Notes under the pieces: model-generated
The model's input: the letters and a program-made list of their open reading frames with translations, nothing else
The model's database searches: none
Told to the model about the DNA's origin: nothing
Shown: piece after piece, positions 18,858 to 27,246 of the stretch
Numbering within the stretch: the first letter of the stretch is position 1
Layout: each line of letters begins with the position of its first letter
Program-made: the position numbers and the translations under genes
Source: Microvirga puerhi
Lineage (GTDB): Bacteria > Pseudomonadota > Alphaproteobacteria > Rhizobiales > Beijerinckiaceae
NCBI RefSeq assembly: GCF_020089865.1
Contig: NZ_JAIRBM010000025.1
Coordinates: 1 to 64,000 of the forward strand
DNA length: 64,000 nt
Direction: 5' to 3'

Positions 18858-20387
18858 TCACTCGACCTTGGCGTTCACGAACAGAACGTTTTCGTTGGGC
18901 AGAACCTCGACGCCACGAACATTCTCGCGCTCACCAAATATCTGGTTCTCATAGAAAAGGACGATCCACGGAACATCGTCGTAGGATTGCTGCAGTACCT
19001 GGCGCAGCTGCTCGTTGCGCTTAGCCACCTCTACAGTGCTCCGCTGTTCGGTCAGAAGCCGATCGACCTTGTCATTGCGATAGTTGCCATAGTTGCCTGT
19101 TCCTTCACTATGCACGTTGATTGTCAGCGTGAAGTCGGGATCGCCGGTAGGGCTCCCCTTACCGAGGAGGAACATGGGGATCTTCTTTTGGCGCAGCATG
19201 GCCGAGTAAGCGCCGAACTCGGGCGATTGGAGATTTACCTTGATGCCAACCTTAGCGAGCTGCGCTTGAATAGCCTCTCCAAGCTGCTTGTCGTTAATGT
19301 AGCGACCCGTAGTGATATAGAAGTCGATAGTGAAGCCATTGGGATACCCAGCTTCTGCAAGAAGCTTCTTCGAGAGCTCTGGATTATACGGGTAGGGAGC
19401 AATCTTCGCTGAGCCAGGGATCACGGTAGACTCCAGGCCACCACCGGCCGTCCCGATATTGTTCATGACTCCGGAAAGCAACAACTTCGTGTCGATGGCA
19501 TGAGCAATGGCTTGACGCACCTTCAGATCGTCGAAGGGCTTGGTGTCGAGATTCAAGCCCACGTAGATCGTGCGATAGCCAGTCTGCTCCACGATTTTGA
19601 CACCTGGTGCGCCCTTAAGTCGATTCACCATGATCGGCGGAACATTAGATACGACGTCCGCCTCGCCCGACATGAGCATCAGCACGCGTGCGCTGTCTTC
19701 TGGAACGACCGTGAACTCCACGGCGGCAGAAGCTGCCTTTTTCCCCCAGTACTCATCGTTGCGGATGATCGTGAGCTTCTCACCGGGAGTCCACTTTCCA
19801 AGCTTGAACGGACCCGTTCCCGCTGGAGCGCGGCTATATTCGTTATTCAGTTTGACGCCAGCGGACGGGCTAATGATCGCGAGGTTATAGGCCGACAACT
19901 GGGCCAGGAGCGGTGCGTAAGGCGACTTTGTTTTGATGATGACGGTGTGTTCATCCTTCACTTCGACGGAGTCGATGGCCGCCGCGGAGCTGGCGCGCGG
20001 AGCGGCCGTCTCTTTAGCCATGATCCGATCGAAGGTGAACTTTACCGCGGCGGCATTGAAAGGGGTTCCGTCATGGAATTTGATTCCCTTGCGCAGATGG
20101 AATGTCCACGACAGCTTGTCTTCGCTCACATCCCAGCTCTCAGCCAGAACGCCGACCATTTCCCCGGCGCTGTTCGGATAGATAAGCGTCTCATGGATCT
20201 GGGTCACCACCCGAGCCGTCGGGATATCGGTGACGAATTGCGGATCAAGCGTCTGGGCGTCGGTGCCCGTCGCATAACGCAAGGGCTTGATGTTCTGCGC
20301 CAAGACCGGAGCGGTCCATAGGGATGCGGAAACCAAGCCGGTTCCTACCAGCACCCCCAGTCGCCGAAATAGTCGTGATGTTGGCAT
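18858..20387 (-). CDS. Peptide ABC transporter substrate-binding protein (family 5)
   Basis: A 509-residue periplasmic protein with a signal peptide (about 1-30, ending 'TAPVLAQN'). 'LRYATGTDAQTLDPQF', 'WDVSEDKLSWTFHLRKGIKFHDGTPFNAAAVKFTFDR' and 'GTGPFKLGKWTPGEKLTIIRNDEYW' are family-5 (DppA/OppA/GsiB) signatures. As the first gene of the operon it probably sets substrate choice; the family takes up di- and oligopeptides, glutathione or opines. Its promoter must lie in the 273-base divergent region that also contains two GntR-type palindromes, so expression is probably controlled by the GntR protein encoded at 21791-22507. Confidence 0.93.
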   Translation of the reverse strand: MPTSRLFRRLGVLVGTGLVSASLWTAPVLAQNIKPLRYATGTDAQTLDPQFVTDIPTARVVTQIHETLIYPNSAGEMVGVLAESWDVSEDKLSWTFHLRKGIKFHDGTPFNAAAVKFTFDRIMAKETAAPRASSAAAIDSVEVKDEHTVIIKTKSPYAPLLAQLSAYNLAIISPSAGVKLNNEYSRAPAGTGPFKLGKWTPGEKLTIIRNDEYWGKKAASAAVEFTVVPEDSARVLMLMSGEADVVSNVPPIMVNRLKGAPGVKIVEQTGYRTIYVGLNLDTKPFDDLKVRQAIAHAIDTKLLLSGVMNNIGTAGGGLESTVIPGSAKIAPYPYNPELSKKLLAEAGYPNGFTIDFYITTGRYINDKQLGEAIQAQLAKVGIKVNLQSPEFGAYSAMLRQKKIPMFLLGKGSPTGDPDFTLTINVHSEGTGNYGNYRNDKVDRLLTEQRSTVEVAKRNEQLRQVLQQSYDDVPWIVLFYENQIFGERENVRGVEVLPNENVLFVNAKVE

Positions 20388-20422
20388 CTATAGCTCCTCT
20401 CTCAACACCATCTCCCTCTCAG

Positions 20423-20434
20423 ATGGTATACCAT
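20423..20434. promoter_or_regulatory. Perfect 12-bp palindrome, probable GntR operator
   Basis: ATGGTATACCAT lies 36 bases upstream of the binding-protein gene (which reads leftward from 20387). The TGGT-AT-ACCA core matches the general form of operators of FCD-type GntR regulators, and such a regulator is encoded in the divergent operon. A second copy with one change lies at 20571-20582. Confidence 0.55.
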
Positions 20435-20570
20435 ATTGCGCTCTGGTCCGCTGAGAGGACATACACCCCGTCTCGCCGTCCCAGTCGAGGCTCGCGGTTT
20501 TTCCTTATGTTTTAAAGGAATTCTAATCGGACCGATCCGTTGATCTTTTCATATTGACCGTACGGAAACG

Positions 20571-20582
20571 ATGGCATACCAA
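20571..20582. promoter_or_regulatory. Second GntR-type operator-like site
   Basis: ATGGCATACCAA repeats the 20423-20434 palindrome with a C for T in the left half and an A for T at the end. It lies about 80 bases before the serine hydrolase start, close to where that operon's promoter should be. Two sites 148 bases apart could allow looping or separate control of each divergent operon. Confidence 0.45.
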
Positions 20583-20660
20583 ATTATGGCGCGCAAGACA
20601 CAATTTGAACAATCGCATTGCACGCTCAAATTGCGGGCACACCGACAAATCCGGAGGCAG

Positions 20661-21791
20661 ATGATGGATATAAACAATGCAACGACACCCGTCTGGCTCA
20701 CCTCCAGCCCGGCGGAGGCAGGTTTCGACCCCCACCACCTGGAAGAGGCCGTCACGTTTGCCATCTCTAGCGAGACGCGCTGGCCCCGAGACATGTACAT
20801 TGACGGGATCTTCGTCGGCTCTGCTCATGTGGACGATAAGCCGCCTTACAACCGGCCAATGGGGCCGGTCTTCGCGCGTGGTGGGGCCAACGGTCTTGTG
20901 CTTCGCCATGGTAAGCTTGTGGCCGAGTGGGGCGATACGCACCGAACCGACATGACCTTCAGCATCGCCAAGAGCTATCTGGCAATCCTCACAGGCCTCG
21001 CTTTTGACAAGGGCCTTATCGGCTCCATCGACGAGCCGGTCCGGGAGCGTGTAAAAGACGGAGGTTTTGACGATCCGCACAACGGCGTGATCACCTGGCG
21101 TCATCTCCTCGAGCAGACGAGCGAATGGCACGGCGAATTATTTGAACGGCCGGACTCCGTGGACTGGCATCGTCAGGTCGGGCCTTCCGTTACATCCGGC
21201 GCCGGCAATTCGAAGGGTACTGAGCGCTCCCTCGCCTCTCCTGGAACGCATTTCGAATACAATGACGTTAGAGTAAATCGACTGGGCCTCAGCCTCCTGC
21301 GCCTGTTCAAGCGTCCCCTCCCTGAGGTTCTCAAAGAGCACATCATGGATCCCATTGGCTGCTCAGCGACCTGGGCATGGCATGGTTATGAGACGAGCTG
21401 GGTCAATGTGGACGGCCATCGAATGCAGTCGGTACCCGGCGGTGGACATTGGGGAGGCGGCATTGTCATCAATAGCCGCGATCATGCGCGCCTGGGTGAG
21501 CTGATCAAGAACAAGGGGCAATGGGATGGCCGACAGCTCCTATCCCGGGAATGGGTCGAGACCATGTTGGTGCCCTCACGTCTCAATCCTACCTACGGCC
21601 TGCTATGGTGGCTGAATACAGACAGGCTATTGTATTCGCAAGCTCCGGAGACAAGCGTTTTTGCCCTCGGGGGTGGCTCCAACATCATCTGGATCGATGA
21701 GCCTAGAGATCTTGTGATTGTCATTCGCTGGCTCGATAAGACCTGCTCCGACGACCTGCTCGGCAAATTCACTCGCGCGATCATTGCCTGA
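20661..21791 (+). CDS. Serine hydrolase, class C beta-lactamase/esterase family
   Basis: A 376-residue protein from ATG 20661, which is preceded by a strong GGAGG about 5 bases upstream; the open frame reaches back to 20571 without ribosome site. The SxxK nucleophile motif is S101-I-A-K104 and a YxN-type motif appears in 'HFEYNDV', with a 'GGGHWGGG' segment later. The family contains D-aminopeptidases, D-alanyl carboxypeptidases, esterases and 6-aminohexanoate-dimer hydrolases; this one resembles the last group ('GAMGPVFARGGANGLVLRHGKLVAEWGD' style) as much as beta-lactamases. No signal peptide is visible, so it is probably cytoplasmic and acts on the compound imported by the divergent peptide transporter. 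It overlaps the GntR gene by one base. Confidence 0.83.
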   Translation: MMDINNATTPVWLTSSPAEAGFDPHHLEEAVTFAISSETRWPRDMYIDGIFVGSAHVDDKPPYNRPMGPVFARGGANGLVLRHGKLVAEWGDTHRTDMTFSIAKSYLAILTGLAFDKGLIGSIDEPVRERVKDGGFDDPHNGVITWRHLLEQTSEWHGELFERPDSVDWHRQVGPSVTSGAGNSKGTERSLASPGTHFEYNDVRVNRLGLSLLRLFKRPLPEVLKEHIMDPIGCSATWAWHGYETSWVNVDGHRMQSVPGGGHWGGGIVINSRDHARLGELIKNKGQWDGRQLLSREWVETMLVPSRLNPTYGLLWWLNTDRLLYSQAPETSVFALGGGSNIIWIDEPRDLVIVIRWLDKTCSDDLLGKFTRAIIA

Positions 21792-22507
21792 TGTCAGTGC
21801 TTGAACCCATCAACAAGGACGGCCCGCCCGAAAGCAGCGACGGCGCAAAAGTCGCGCACGTCAAGGACCGCATTCGGGAGATGATTCTGAAAGGGGAGCT
21901 AGACCCCGGACATCCTATTCGCGAGAGGACCCTGGCCAATCGCCTAGGAGTGTCACGGACGCCTATGCGGGAGGCTCTGAAGCTGCTCGCTGGAGAGAAT
22001 CTGGTCGAGCTTCATCCGCACAGAGGCGCAATCGTCGCGATACTTCGGCGAAGCGAGGTCTTCGAGATCATTCAGGTTCTGGCGGCGCTCGAGGGTTTGG
22101 CCGCAGAATTGGCCTGCACCGCGATCACCGACAAAGAAATGGCGGAGCTTTGGGCTCTTCATTATGAGATGCTAGCCTTTCGGGCGCGTAAGGAACGGCT
22201 GCGCTACTTCCAAAACAATCAGGCGATCCATTTGGGCATCGTGCATGCTGCCCGTAACGCTGTCCTCGCGGAACACCACGCCATTCTCAATGCTCGCGTT
22301 TATCGGCTTCGGTTCATTGCACATCAAGCCACAGAGAACTGGGACAATGCCGTACGGGAGCATGAAGAGTTTCTGCATGTTCTTGAAGCGCGAGACGCTG
22401 CCAGGGCTCGCCCATTGCTGACCGCGCACGTCGCCAGCATCTGGACACGCTTGAGCACCATCCTCGACGAAGACGGCACTATCACCGAGCAGGTTCCCGT
22501 AACATGA
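21791..22507 (+). CDS. GntR family regulator with FCD domain
   Basis: A 238-residue regulator. Residues about 19-85 form the winged helix ('VKDRIREMILKGELDPGHPIRERTLANRLGVSRTPMREALKLLAGENLVEL'); the rest is an all-helical FCD ligand domain with the histidines that usually bind a metal ('AIHLGIVHAA', 'HEEFLHVLEARDAARA'). The start codon overlaps the hydrolase stop (TGATG) and its end overlaps the transporter start by 4 bases, so all three are translated as a unit. FCD regulators mostly sense small carboxylic acids or amino acids. Likely targets are the two TGGTATACCA-like sites at 20423 and 20571. Confidence 0.92.
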   Translation: MSVLEPINKDGPPESSDGAKVAHVKDRIREMILKGELDPGHPIRERTLANRLGVSRTPMREALKLLAGENLVELHPHRGAIVAILRRSEVFEIIQVLAALEGLAAELACTAITDKEMAELWALHYEMLAFRARKERLRYFQNNQAIHLGIVHAARNAVLAEHHAILNARVYRLRFIAHQATENWDNAVREHEEFLHVLEARDAARARPLLTAHVASIWTRLSTILDEDGTITEQVPVT

Positions 22508-23484
22508 AAAAGCTTCTCCGGTTTCGACCGGACGTTCTGATCACTGCTCTTATAGCTGCAGCGATCATCGCGACCTTCTTGCCAGCGTCAGGCCGTGCTG
22601 CGGAATGGCTGAATATCTTCACGCAAGGCAGCGTTGCATTTATCTTCTTTCTGCATGGCGCACGTCTTCTACCTCGAGTCGTAATGAACGGCTTTGCGAA
22701 CTGGCGTCTTCACCTGACAATTCTCGCATGTAGCTTCGTGTTGTTTCCTCTCCTCGCCCTTCCGTTGCGCGGATTGGTTCCGGAATGGCTGCCGTCGGAC
22801 CTTTATGTGGGCTTCGTCTTCCTTTGCATCTTGCCCTCAACAATTCAGTCGTCCATCTCCTTCACGTCGATTGCCGGTGGAAATGTCCCGGCCGCCGTCT
22901 GCGCGGCATCAGCATCAAACATGCTGGGTGTCGTGGCAACTCCTGCACTCGCGATGATAATCTTGGGCAAGCAGGGAGGCATCAATGCCCATGCCATCGA
23001 GAGCATCATGATGCAGCTCCTTGCACCATTCGCTCTTGGGCAAGTCCTACAACGATGGATCGGGAACGCGATTCGCTCGCAACCGAAACTGGTCGGTTTC
23101 GCTGAGCGGATTTCAATTGTAGCGGTCGCTTATCTTGCCTTTTCCAACGCAATTGTTGGCGGCGTTTGGAAGCAAGTTGACGCAAACAACCTCGTGGTAA
23201 TGTTACTTCTGGTTGTTATTCTTCTCGCCTTTGTACTGGTAGCGACGCATCTCATCAGCCGCCTCCTTGGATTTAATCGAGAGAACGAGATCGCTCTCGT
23301 CTTCTGCGGATCGAAGAAGAGCATGGGAAGCGGCCTACCAATGGCAAACATTATCTTTGCCGGCCAGACAATCGGACTAATCGTATTGCCAATGATGATT
23401 TATCATCAGATACAGCTCATCGTATGCGCCATCCTAGCACGCGCTTTTGCGACGGAGAGCGCCAACAAAGGAATATCGGGCTGA
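22504..23484 (+). CDS. SBF-like transporter (bile acid:sodium symporter family, YfeH type)
   Basis: A 326-residue membrane protein with about ten hydrophobic segments. 'GSVAFIFFLHGARLLP', 'ILPSTIQSSISFTSIAGGNVPAAVCAASASNMLG' and 'FCGSKKSMGSGLPMANIIF' match the SBF-like/YfeH branch of the bile acid:sodium symporter superfamily, including the conserved paired helix-break regions. The substrate of this branch is generally not known; organic acids are likely. The ATG overlaps the GntR stop by 4 bases. Its place beside the hydrolase suggests that it moves a product or precursor of that enzyme across the inner membrane. Confidence 0.85.
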   Translation: MKKLLRFRPDVLITALIAAAIIATFLPASGRAAEWLNIFTQGSVAFIFFLHGARLLPRVVMNGFANWRLHLTILACSFVLFPLLALPLRGLVPEWLPSDLYVGFVFLCILPSTIQSSISFTSIAGGNVPAAVCAASASNMLGVVATPALAMIILGKQGGINAHAIESIMMQLLAPFALGQVLQRWIGNAIRSQPKLVGFAERISIVAVAYLAFSNAIVGGVWKQVDANNLVVMLLLVVILLAFVLVATHLISRLLGFNRENEIALVFCGSKKSMGSGLPMANIIFAGQTIGLIVLPMMIYHQIQLIVCAILARAFATESANKGISG

Positions 23485-23891
23485 AAAGCGCGGATCCCAC
23501 GAGGAAAGCAGGAGACTGATATACAGATCTCCAGCATCCGAAGTCGTCTCATTACGACAATCAGTCCTCCGAGCTGTTCTTCATAGGGCTCACAAACGAG
23601 CGCCCATCTCGCAAGTGAATGGCCTATCACGTTCGCTGTATCGCCCTGCTTGAGCGATTCGACGTCCTCGTCACGGCAGGCGACCATAGCAACTGCTGAT
23701 ACGCCCGTAGAATTGCAGAATTCGCACTCAAGCAGATGCGAATGCCGTCATTTGCTTCTTTATTACATCTTAGTTAGGCCGGGGTAGAAAGCTTGACAAT
23801 ATTCATTCGACCAGGAAAAGACGCAGGGTTATTTTTTGCATTTCGGAATATGTGAGGCCGCTCCCGAAGGTTTCGGCGGACCAGTTCTGGA
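23485..23891. other. Intergenic region before the quinoprotein oxidase
   Basis: About 400 bases. A TTGACA hexamer at 23793-23798 could be a -35 box for the oxidase genes, but no good -10 follows at the right spacing. Around 23617-23694 a short frame reads 'ALLERFDVLVTAGDHSNC' and then stops; 'FDVLVT' recalls the end of amidases, so a decayed amidase fragment is possible but not supported further. Confidence 0.4.
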
Positions 23892-25958
23892 ATGGGCAAG
23901 CTACGTCATATGGATAAGACCATGGCAAATAGCGACAAGAACAGGCCTTTCAGCCGACGTGATTTTCTTGCCACGGTAGCAGCTGGGACTGCTGCATATG
24001 CCATGCCCTGGCATCCGAAGTCCGCTGTCGCAGCAACAACAGCAGAGCCCGCACCCGCAGGCGCAAAGATCGCGAAAGTGCGTGTTTATCCAGCGATCGG
24101 TATCTGTCGGGTGGGTGGCAGCAGCAAGTGGTTCTTGGCGCCGGAGGTTCCTGGTCTCACGGTGCAACCGGAAGGTGGCTTCAAAGACGGCGCGTATCAT
24201 ATCAAGAAGCAGGTCCAGCGTTTCCGAGTTTACGCTTTCGATGCAAATGATCGCGTCATCGGGGAGGTGACACCAGGCAAGGGCCGGGTGGAGTGGCGTG
24301 TACACTTGGCAAACACGAAAGCGGCTTGGTACGGCTTCACCAATCCGCTCGATAACGGAGATCTGGCTCCAGGTGTCCCCGGAGTGATGCGAAATGCCTA
24401 CATTGTTGACGACGCCGAGCGCGAGCGAATGCTCGTTATCGACGGCGGCGAGAAAATGATTTCCGGCGCATCTGTCAACATCGAAGGAGGCGTATCGGCC
24501 TATAAGTTCCAAGGTCGGTTCTGGGACAAGGTATCTGTCAATCTTGGCGAGTTGAGAACCGATGAGGAAGGACGTCTGCTGGTCGTTCCGCCAGACGGCA
24601 AATCCGCATCGCCCATCGATGCCGGTATCACGAGCTTCGCCGACAACGACGGTTGGTATGATGATTGGTGCGATGGCCCCGTCCAAGCCCGTGTGAAGCT
24701 CGCAGATGGGCAGGTACTTGAGGCCGAACCCGCATGGGTCGCCTGCGTTGGGCCAGATTTTGTGCCCGAGATTCAGCCGATCTCCACGTTATTCGATGTT
24801 GTTCAGGATCTTAATACAAAGCTAGGTTGGATTCCGAAGCCCGCCAAACCGCTTTCCTTCCGCAAATATATTTACCCGACATTTCGGCGAGTTGCGCTGA
24901 TGGAATGGTTGACGGATGCGGATCGGCTGCGTCAGGGATGGCTGGAGGTCGGTGATTTCAGCGATCCACGCTTCATCGACCGCCTTGCTGATCCGAGTGG
25001 TGCAAACAAGGCATTTCGAGAGTCCGTATTCGCGCTTTTCCGAAATCCGGAAAAAACCGGACCTGAAGCATTCCGGGAAGAAAGACTAAAGATCCCATAC
25101 ATGTTAGGTGACGGCGTCAATTTTCCCGGCAGCCCGTTACAATGGTTTCAGTTTCCAGCGCTCCAATACAGCTATTTGAAATCCTGGGCCACAGGAGACT
25201 TCGTGAACGACCTTCATGATGCGAAGGCAGATGCCATCGGCAAACTGGAGGATCTCCCCGTTGAACTGCAGCCTTCCGCTCTGACAGAAGCAGCCCTCGA
25301 ACGCTGTTCTGGTGGCGCCTTTCACCCTGGCGTCGAGCTGACCTACTATCTCCGCCACGCTCCCATGTACAGCAGGAGCTATGACGACAAGGCGGAACCC
25401 TTCAGGATTGCGCTGGGAGGTCGGCAGAGCCTCCTTCAGAATGTTGGGCGGCAACTGAACGCAGAGAAGGCCTTCAAGGGAACGGGTGACGTGCCAGCGC
25501 CTATCGGCAGACAAATGCCAGGGGATCTAACACGCTGGATGGGACTGCCATGGCAATGCGACGCGTTCAGCTGCCAACAGGTCCAATTACAAGAGAACTT
25601 CCCCGTCGCGGTATGGTGGCCAGCCCTGCTTCCGATCGACGTGCTGTCGGAGGCGTACTATGCCCAGGTTTTGAGGGCCGATCTGTCTGCGAAAGAGCGT
25701 ATCAAATTTCTCAATAGTCGCGTGCCGTGGTCTCGGGAAGTCTCAGGGCTCGGCCTTCATCCAACGGATGGATACTGGCGGGGAATCACGAACATGATCT
25801 CGCTCTGGGAGCGTATGGGTTTCGTGGTGAAGCATCCTGGTCCGACGGATGCCGGTAAGCCTGAAGGAATACCGGAAGAGATCTTCGTCGAAGTTGGGCG
25901 GGCGCCGACCATGGAGCGGCGGATCGATTGGAAGCCAGGCCACGGACTGTTGCCCTGA
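23892..25958 (+). CDS. LodA-like quinoprotein amino-acid/amine oxidase with Tat leader (CTQ cofactor)
   Basis: A 688-residue protein. After a twin-arginine leader ('FSRRDFLATVAAGTAAYAMP', residues 20-39) comes the LodA-family N-terminus ('RVYPAIGICRVGGSSKWFLAPEVPG', compare 'HPAIGIARVGNS'). The two residues that form the cysteine tryptophylquinone cofactor in LodA are in the expected contexts: C472 in 'RCSGGAFHPGVE' and W554 in 'GLPWQCDAF'. The family oxidatively deaminates amino acids or primary amines, giving aldehyde or keto acid, ammonia and hydrogen peroxide. The Tat leader implies export of the folded, cofactor-bearing enzyme to the periplasm or beyond. The stop overlaps the start of the LodB-like maturase gene. 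In-frame ATGs at 23910 and 23922 are alternative starts; the latter places the arginines at a more usual distance. The substrate is unknown. Confidence 0.88.
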   Translation: MGKLRHMDKTMANSDKNRPFSRRDFLATVAAGTAAYAMPWHPKSAVAATTAEPAPAGAKIAKVRVYPAIGICRVGGSSKWFLAPEVPGLTVQPEGGFKDGAYHIKKQVQRFRVYAFDANDRVIGEVTPGKGRVEWRVHLANTKAAWYGFTNPLDNGDLAPGVPGVMRNAYIVDDAERERMLVIDGGEKMISGASVNIEGGVSAYKFQGRFWDKVSVNLGELRTDEEGRLLVVPPDGKSASPIDAGITSFADNDGWYDDWCDGPVQARVKLADGQVLEAEPAWVACVGPDFVPEIQPISTLFDVVQDLNTKLGWIPKPAKPLSFRKYIYPTFRRVALMEWLTDADRLRQGWLEVGDFSDPRFIDRLADPSGANKAFRESVFALFRNPEKTGPEAFREERLKIPYMLGDGVNFPGSPLQWFQFPALQYSYLKSWATGDFVNDLHDAKADAIGKLEDLPVELQPSALTEAALERCSGGAFHPGVELTYYLRHAPMYSRSYDDKAEPFRIALGGRQSLLQNVGRQLNAEKAFKGTGDVPAPIGRQMPGDLTRWMGLPWQCDAFSCQQVQLQENFPVAVWWPALLPIDVLSEAYYAQVLRADLSAKERIKFLNSRVPWSREVSGLGLHPTDGYWRGITNMISLWERMGFVVKHPGPTDAGKPEGIPEEIFVEVGRAPTMERRIDWKPGHGLLP

Positions 25959-27076
25959 TGCGCAATGCCACTGTCCCAGTGGCAGTCCTGGGCGGCGGGA
26001 TTGCTGGGGCAGCTGCATGTATCACGCTTGCAGCCGCGGGCTTAAGGCCCTTATGGATTGCACCACTCGGCCGAGGCGGCGACAAGCCCGGCGAGCATCT
26101 TGCCCCCGCCGCCTGGCCGCTTCTATCGAAGTTGGGCAGCTCCGATTTGGTTGCGCGATCTTATCATCGTCCTGCAGGCATTACGTTCTCGTCCTGGGGA
26201 TCGGACCATCTGGCAGAGCGCCATTCTATGGTGCATTTGGAGGGCCCAGCCACAGTTCTTAATCGAATGCGCTTTGAGGCCGACCTTGCTGACCGTGCCC
26301 TCAACCTTGATGTTGAGCGGATAAGCGCACCGGTGGCTCAGGTCTCGCGACAAGATGATGTCTGGCATCTGCAAGTCGGGGATACCCGGCTTCGCACGTT
26401 CTTCCTCCTCGATGCGACTGGACGGACCGCTTTTGTTGCTCGGAGTCGGGCATCTCGCTTCCGAGCAGATCGCCTCGCAGCCCTCGTTGGATTTCTTGAG
26501 CAGGATCCCCAAGCCGAGGTCGTTCCTACACGAGCAACACTTGTCGAAGCGACGGCAAGTGGATGGTGGTATGTAACGTTGCTTGCTGACGATCGGCTCG
26601 CATTGAATCACTATACTGATCCGGATTTAATCCCGTTCGGTTCATCGAAAGCACAGGCGCTCCTGGACCGGCTCTCTCAGGAGACACGATACGTCGGCCG
26701 ATGGATCGACGAGGCGGGCTTTCGGTTTGTGACACCAATCAAGGCAACAAGTGCCGGAACGACTTGGGTTGCACCAGCGGCAGGAATTGGTTGGGCCGCC
26801 ATCGGAGACGCTGCTGCGGCTTTTGATCCCTTATCTTCTCATGGGATGACAACGGCCCTCTGGACAGCTATCGCCGGTGCAGAAGCTTCGGTTGCCGCGC
26901 TTTCAGGTGACCTCCGTCCTCTCGCGGCCTATGCGACAAAAGTTGCAACCGGCGTTCAAGAGTTCCTCTCCTCGCAACGTGAGATCTATCGTAGGGAGCA
27001 ACGCTTTCTTAATGAGCCGTTTTGGAAGCGGCGTCATAGTCAGCATGCATCAAACACGCTGCAGGATGATACTTGA
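25958..27076 (+). CDS. LodB-like FAD-dependent maturase of the quinoprotein oxidase
   Basis: A 372-residue flavoprotein. The FAD-binding Rossmann motif 'VAVLGGGIAGAAACITLAAAG' starts near residue 8, and the second FAD motif appears as 'AAIGDAAAAFDPLSSHGMTTALWTAIAGAEA', the form seen in LodB/GoxB and related tryptophan-halogenase-like proteins. In Marinomonas, LodB is required to make the cysteine tryptophylquinone of LodA. ATG at 25958 overlaps the oxidase stop codon (TGATG), so the pair is translationally coupled. There is no signal peptide: maturation should occur in the cytoplasm before Tat export of the oxidase. The open frame reaches back to 25928, but the upstream codons overlap the oxidase end and lack a start signal. 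Confidence 0.87.
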   Translation: MRNATVPVAVLGGGIAGAAACITLAAAGLRPLWIAPLGRGGDKPGEHLAPAAWPLLSKLGSSDLVARSYHRPAGITFSSWGSDHLAERHSMVHLEGPATVLNRMRFEADLADRALNLDVERISAPVAQVSRQDDVWHLQVGDTRLRTFFLLDATGRTAFVARSRASRFRADRLAALVGFLEQDPQAEVVPTRATLVEATASGWWYVTLLADDRLALNHYTDPDLIPFGSSKAQALLDRLSQETRYVGRWIDEAGFRFVTPIKATSAGTTWVAPAAGIGWAAIGDAAAAFDPLSSHGMTTALWTAIAGAEASVAALSGDLRPLAAYATKVATGVQEFLSSQREIYRREQRFLNEPFWKRRHSQHASNTLQDDT

Positions 27077-27246
27077 TAATCAAGAAGCCCCGTTAGCATG
27101 ACCGTGTAACGCGCCTGCCATATTTGATGTGAGCCGAGTGTCGTTGCATATTGCGCAAATGGGCTCCCTCCAGCCACTGCTGACCCCAGGTTACTTAAAC
27201 ACTCTCAGCCTTTGTCAGTGCCCAGGTGAGAACATATCCGTCCCGC

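Noticed and set aside
19500-20321. A 273-residue plus-strand frame
   Set aside because: It is antisense to the peptide-binding protein gene and shows histidine/arginine-rich shadow composition.
23617-23694. Possible amidase remnant reading 'ALLERFDVLVTAGDH'
   Set aside because: Only about six residues recall amidase ends; that is too short to call a pseudogene without a database search.
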